A DNA stretch of 42,746 bases. It comes from CAYMWF01 sp964394085 [NCBI: uncultured Gemmatimonadota bacterium]. Lineage in GTDB: Bacteria; GCA-2686955; CAYMWF01. The stretch is from contig CAYMWF010000042.1 of assembly GCA_964394085.1 (NCBI GenBank), positions 1-42,746 of the forward strand, read 5' to 3'. Below are positions 40,351-42,746 of this stretch, one piece after another; position 1 is the first letter of the stretch; each line of letters starts with the position of its first letter. The notes below the pieces were generated by a model. It saw only the letters and a program-made list of their open reading frames with translations, did no database searches and had not been told where the DNA came from. Both the position numbers and the translations under genes were made by a program.

Positions 40351-42462
40351 CTAGGGGTTGATGATTATCCTGGCATCCGCGACTTTGCATCCCTGCCCCT
40401 CCTCGTACACTATCACCGGATTCATGTCCAGTTCCTCGATTTCAGGGAAATCGATAACAAACTGTGAGACCCTCTGAAGTATATCCTCTATGGCGGCGAT
40501 ATCCCTCGGCGCGCTGCCCCGGAACGACTCGAGCAGTTTATACGCCCTGATCTGCGACACCATGTTCTTCGCCGAAAGTTTCCGGAGCGGGGCGAGTCTG
40601 AAGGTGACGTCACGGAGAGCCTCGACCATGGAACCGCCCAGCCCGAACATGATAACGGGACCGAACTTCTCGTCGCGGTTCATGCCGATTATGATCTCCT
40701 GGCCCGGGGGCGCCATTTTCTGAACATTGTATCCCCATAGATCCGCTTGTGGAGCTTTGCGCTGGATTTCCTTTTTCATCCCTATGAAAGCATCGAGCAG
40801 GTCGCCGTGACTCTTGATCCCCACCTTCACGCCGCCGACGTCGAGCTTGTGCACGATATCCGGCGACACCACCTTCAGCACCACGGGGTAGCCGATATCT
40901 TCAGCCGCTTCGAGAGCTTCTTCCACGTTCTTTACAAGCTTGAAAGGCAGTATCGGAAGGCCGTAAGCCTCGAGGATTCTTACGGACTCGACCTCTGGAA
41001 CGTGAGAGAGTTTCTTTTTTCTCATCTCCGCCAGAACTGAGGCAACCCGCTCCTTGTCGACTTCGGGGAATTCAACCACCTCGGTCTGGGGACGTTCCCT
41101 CCAGTTGACATACATGTGCATGGCGGCCAGTGACATGGCGGCCGATTCGGGAAAGAAATAGTGCGGTATTCCTTTCTCTTCCAGCACCTTCACTCCAGCC
41201 GAAACATCCTCGACGCCCATGAATGTGGCAAGGATCGGCTTATCGGTCTCGGCGCTCGCCTTTACCAGCTCATGGGCGATGTTCTCGGCGTCGGTCATCT
41301 GCTGCGGCGTGAGAATCGTGATTATGCTGTGGACGTTGTCATCGGTGGCAACGGCCTTGAGAGCGATTCTGTACCTGTCGCTCCGGGCGTCCCCGATTAC
41401 ATCCACCGGATTGTGGAAATTCGATGTGGGAGGCAGATGTTCCTTCAGCTTTGTCACGGTTTTATCGGAGAGAGTGGCGAGATCGAGTCCCGACCGGATA
41501 CATGAATCGGTGGCGATGATGCCCGGACCGCCGGCGTTGGTCACTATCGCCACGTTCTTACCCCTGGGAAGCGGTTGCTGTGCGAAGGCGATGGCGAAAT
41601 CGAAAAGTTCCTCGATACGGTTCACCCGGATGATCCCCGCCTGATCGAATATGGCGTCGTAGACCTTATCGGACCCGGCGAGAGAACCGGTATGAGAGGA
41701 TGCGGCTTTCGCTCCCTTAGCGGTGGTTCCGGACTTGATCGCGATGATCGGTGTTCTCTGTTCCGATGTTTCCCGCGCGATCCTGATGAATTCCCATCCG
41801 TCCGTGATATCCTCGAGGTACAGGAGTATCACCTCGGTCTTGGGATCGTCGCGAAGGTAGCGGATCAGGTCGATCTCGTTGACGTCGGCCTTGTTGCCGA
41901 TGCTTATGAACTTCGAGAATCCGAAGCCGTTGCTTCTGGCGAAATCGAGGACCGCCGTGCAGAGCGCGCCGCTCTGCGAGATGAAGGCGATGTTCCCTTC
42001 CCTGGGCATCTGGGTTGCGAATGACGCGTTCAACATCGTATCCGGATCGGTGTTGATGACCCCGAGGCAATTCGGTCCAACCATCCGGATACCGGCCTTC
42101 TTCACCATCGCTTTGATCTCGTCTTCGAGGTGTGCTCCTTCGCCTCCCACCTCCTTGAAACCGGCGGTGATGATGACGGCGCCCTTGACGCCCTTGTCGA
42201 TTGCGTCGCTGAGTACCTGTTTTGTGATCGCGGGGCTTACGATAAGGATTACCAGGTCGAAACTGTCGGGTATATCTTTGACGGTCGGGTATGCCTTGAC
42301 CCCGGAGATGCTCTTCGCTTTCGGGTTCACGGGATAAAGCACGCCGCGGAAACCGCTGAAGAGCAGGTTTTTGAAAATGCTGTCTCCCACGCTGCCGGGA
42401 CGCTCGGAAGCGCCTACCACGGCGATCGAACTGGGTGAAAAAATCGGCTCGCAGCCGCTCAT
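40351..42462 (-). CDS. ADP-forming acyl-CoA (acetate-CoA) synthetase, alpha-beta fusion
   Basis: 703 residues, ATG eight bases after AGGAG. Converts acyl-CoA, ADP and phosphate to acid, CoA and ATP, a substrate-level energy step. Domains: CoA-binding (FSPSSIAVVGASERPGSVG, 1-130), succinyl-CoA-ligase-like (ISQSGALCTAVLDFA, the ISIGNKADVNEIDLIRYL block), the phospho-histidine His257 in SSHTGSLAG, then an ATP-grasp beta domain (~475-703; VVLKVVSPDIVHKLDVGGVKVG, MFGLGGSMVEALRDVTFRLAPL, ELDMNPVIV). The order alpha then beta in one chain is common in bacteria and some archaea. With peptide and lysine catabolism nearby it suggests fermentation of amino-acid-derived acyl-CoAs. Acetyl, propionyl or aryl preference is not decided. 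Confidence 0.93.
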   Translation of the reverse strand: MSGCEPIFSPSSIAVVGASERPGSVGDSIFKNLLFSGFRGVLYPVNPKAKSISGVKAYPTVKDIPDSFDLVILIVSPAITKQVLSDAIDKGVKGAVIITAGFKEVGGEGAHLEDEIKAMVKKAGIRMVGPNCLGVINTDPDTMLNASFATQMPREGNIAFISQSGALCTAVLDFARSNGFGFSKFISIGNKADVNEIDLIRYLRDDPKTEVILLYLEDITDGWEFIRIARETSEQRTPIIAIKSGTTAKGAKAASSHTGSLAGSDKVYDAIFDQAGIIRVNRIEELFDFAIAFAQQPLPRGKNVAIVTNAGGPGIIATDSCIRSGLDLATLSDKTVTKLKEHLPPTSNFHNPVDVIGDARSDRYRIALKAVATDDNVHSIITILTPQQMTDAENIAHELVKASAETDKPILATFMGVEDVSAGVKVLEEKGIPHYFFPESAAMSLAAMHMYVNWRERPQTEVVEFPEVDKERVASVLAEMRKKKLSHVPEVESVRILEAYGLPILPFKLVKNVEEALEAAEDIGYPVVLKVVSPDIVHKLDVGGVKVGIKSHGDLLDAFIGMKKEIQRKAPQADLWGYNVQKMAPPGQEIIIGMNRDEKFGPVIMFGLGGSMVEALRDVTFRLAPLRKLSAKNMVSQIRAYKLLESFRGSAPRDIAAIEDILQRVSQFVIDFPEIEELDMNPVIVYEEGQGCKVADARIIINP

Positions 42463-42589
42463 CTCAGATCTCCTCTTAAAGAACCTGCTGCGGACACACC
42501 AGGTTGTTCAACGTTTTATCTCACTCGCTGGCGACGCGGTGAAGCTTGCTTTTCGCTAATCGTCCTGCAGGAGGACGAAACAGGCGATT

Positions 42590-42746
42590 ATGTTTCAGAG
42601 ATCCCTTCAAGTCAATAAAAAGAGAGTTTCATGCATTCTGCGTTGCGAGTGTTTTTTCGGGGGCTTTATCCAAGGAGTCGTCACTTTCCCGGGTATTGCT
42701 GCTTATTCGACGAGAGCACCATGGACCTTGCTGTTGGCAATACTGG
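42590..42746 (+). CDS. Possible start of a membrane protein (3' end outside window)
   Basis: A frame opens at ATG 42590 and stays open to the window end (52 codons). AGGAGG (42569-42574) is near but 15 bases away, a little far. After a basic stretch (VNKKRV) the translation is hydrophobic: FFGGFIQGVVTFPGIAAY and PWTLLLAIL, like a first membrane segment. Two other frames are also open over the last 90 bp, so the call is tentative. It is divergent from the acyl-CoA synthetase gene. Confidence 0.3.
   Translation, partial: MFQRSLQVNKKRVSCILRCECFFGGFIQGVVTFPGIAAYSTRAPWTLLLAIL

Overview
The window looks like one stretch of chromosome from an uncultured, GC-rich (high-50s percent by eye), Gram-negative-type bacterium, most plausibly of the wider FCB group or a neighbouring candidate phylum (Krumholzibacteria/Eisenbacteria/Latescibacteria-like). 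This placement is an inference. It rests on an outer-membrane beta-protein, a secreted protein ending in an NFPNPFNP (FlgD-Ig/type IX-like) domain, two gingipain-type C25 peptidases, a Porphyromonas-type peptidylarginine deiminase, a PPi-type phosphofructokinase and an ADP-forming acyl-CoA synthetase. I found no phage, integrase, transposase, CRISPR array, rRNA or tRNA.

Layout. 1-8.2 kb: tail of a beta-barrel-like protein, PPi-type phosphofructokinase (-), a glycosyltransferase/radical SAM pair, a secreted transglutaminase-like protein, and a lysine-ketoglutarate reductase-like enzyme. 8.3-18.1 kb: membrane-anchored FGE-like protein, M20 peptidase/radical SAM pair, PlsC-type acyltransferase, a large 7TM hybrid histidine kinase (-), and an M24 peptidase/cysteine hydrolase pair (-). 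18.2-22.6 kb: a C25 peptidase (+) facing a peptidylarginine deiminase (-), with a two-way terminator between them. 22.6-30.4 kb: HAD phosphatase, zinc-ribbon/LemA/HtpX operon (-) and a membrane-fused spermidine synthase-like protein, set among repeat-rich gaps. 30.4-34.4 kb: cation exchanger, an 880-bp gap that looks like an independent non-coding transcription unit, and a corrinoid protein/MttB-family methyltransferase pair. 34.5-42.7 kb (mostly -): second C25 peptidase, then the run ADP-forming acyl-CoA synthetase, NadA, PP-loop thiolase, ThiF-like E1, FmdB zinc ribbon; the window ends in the start of a possible membrane protein.

How it fits together (inference). Secreted C25 peptidases, the deiminase, the transglutaminase-like protein, M20 and M24 peptidases, lysine catabolism and ADP-forming acyl-CoA synthetase suggest a protein- and amino-acid-degrading, energy-limited anaerobe. 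HtpX/LemA serves membrane quality control.

The most unusual signals are: (i) two arrays of a 63-bp tandem repeat, 7 kb apart, sharing a 27-bp core but each with its own homogenised 36-bp linker; (ii) a shared ~90-residue C-terminal domain with a G-x-PY-x-GNP motif on three secreted proteins, possibly a sorting or anchoring module; (iii) a gingipain/PPAD pair outside Porphyromonas in which the PPAD substrate-carboxylate arginines are kept; and (iv) a promoter-to-terminator unit of about 600 nt with no convincing gene.
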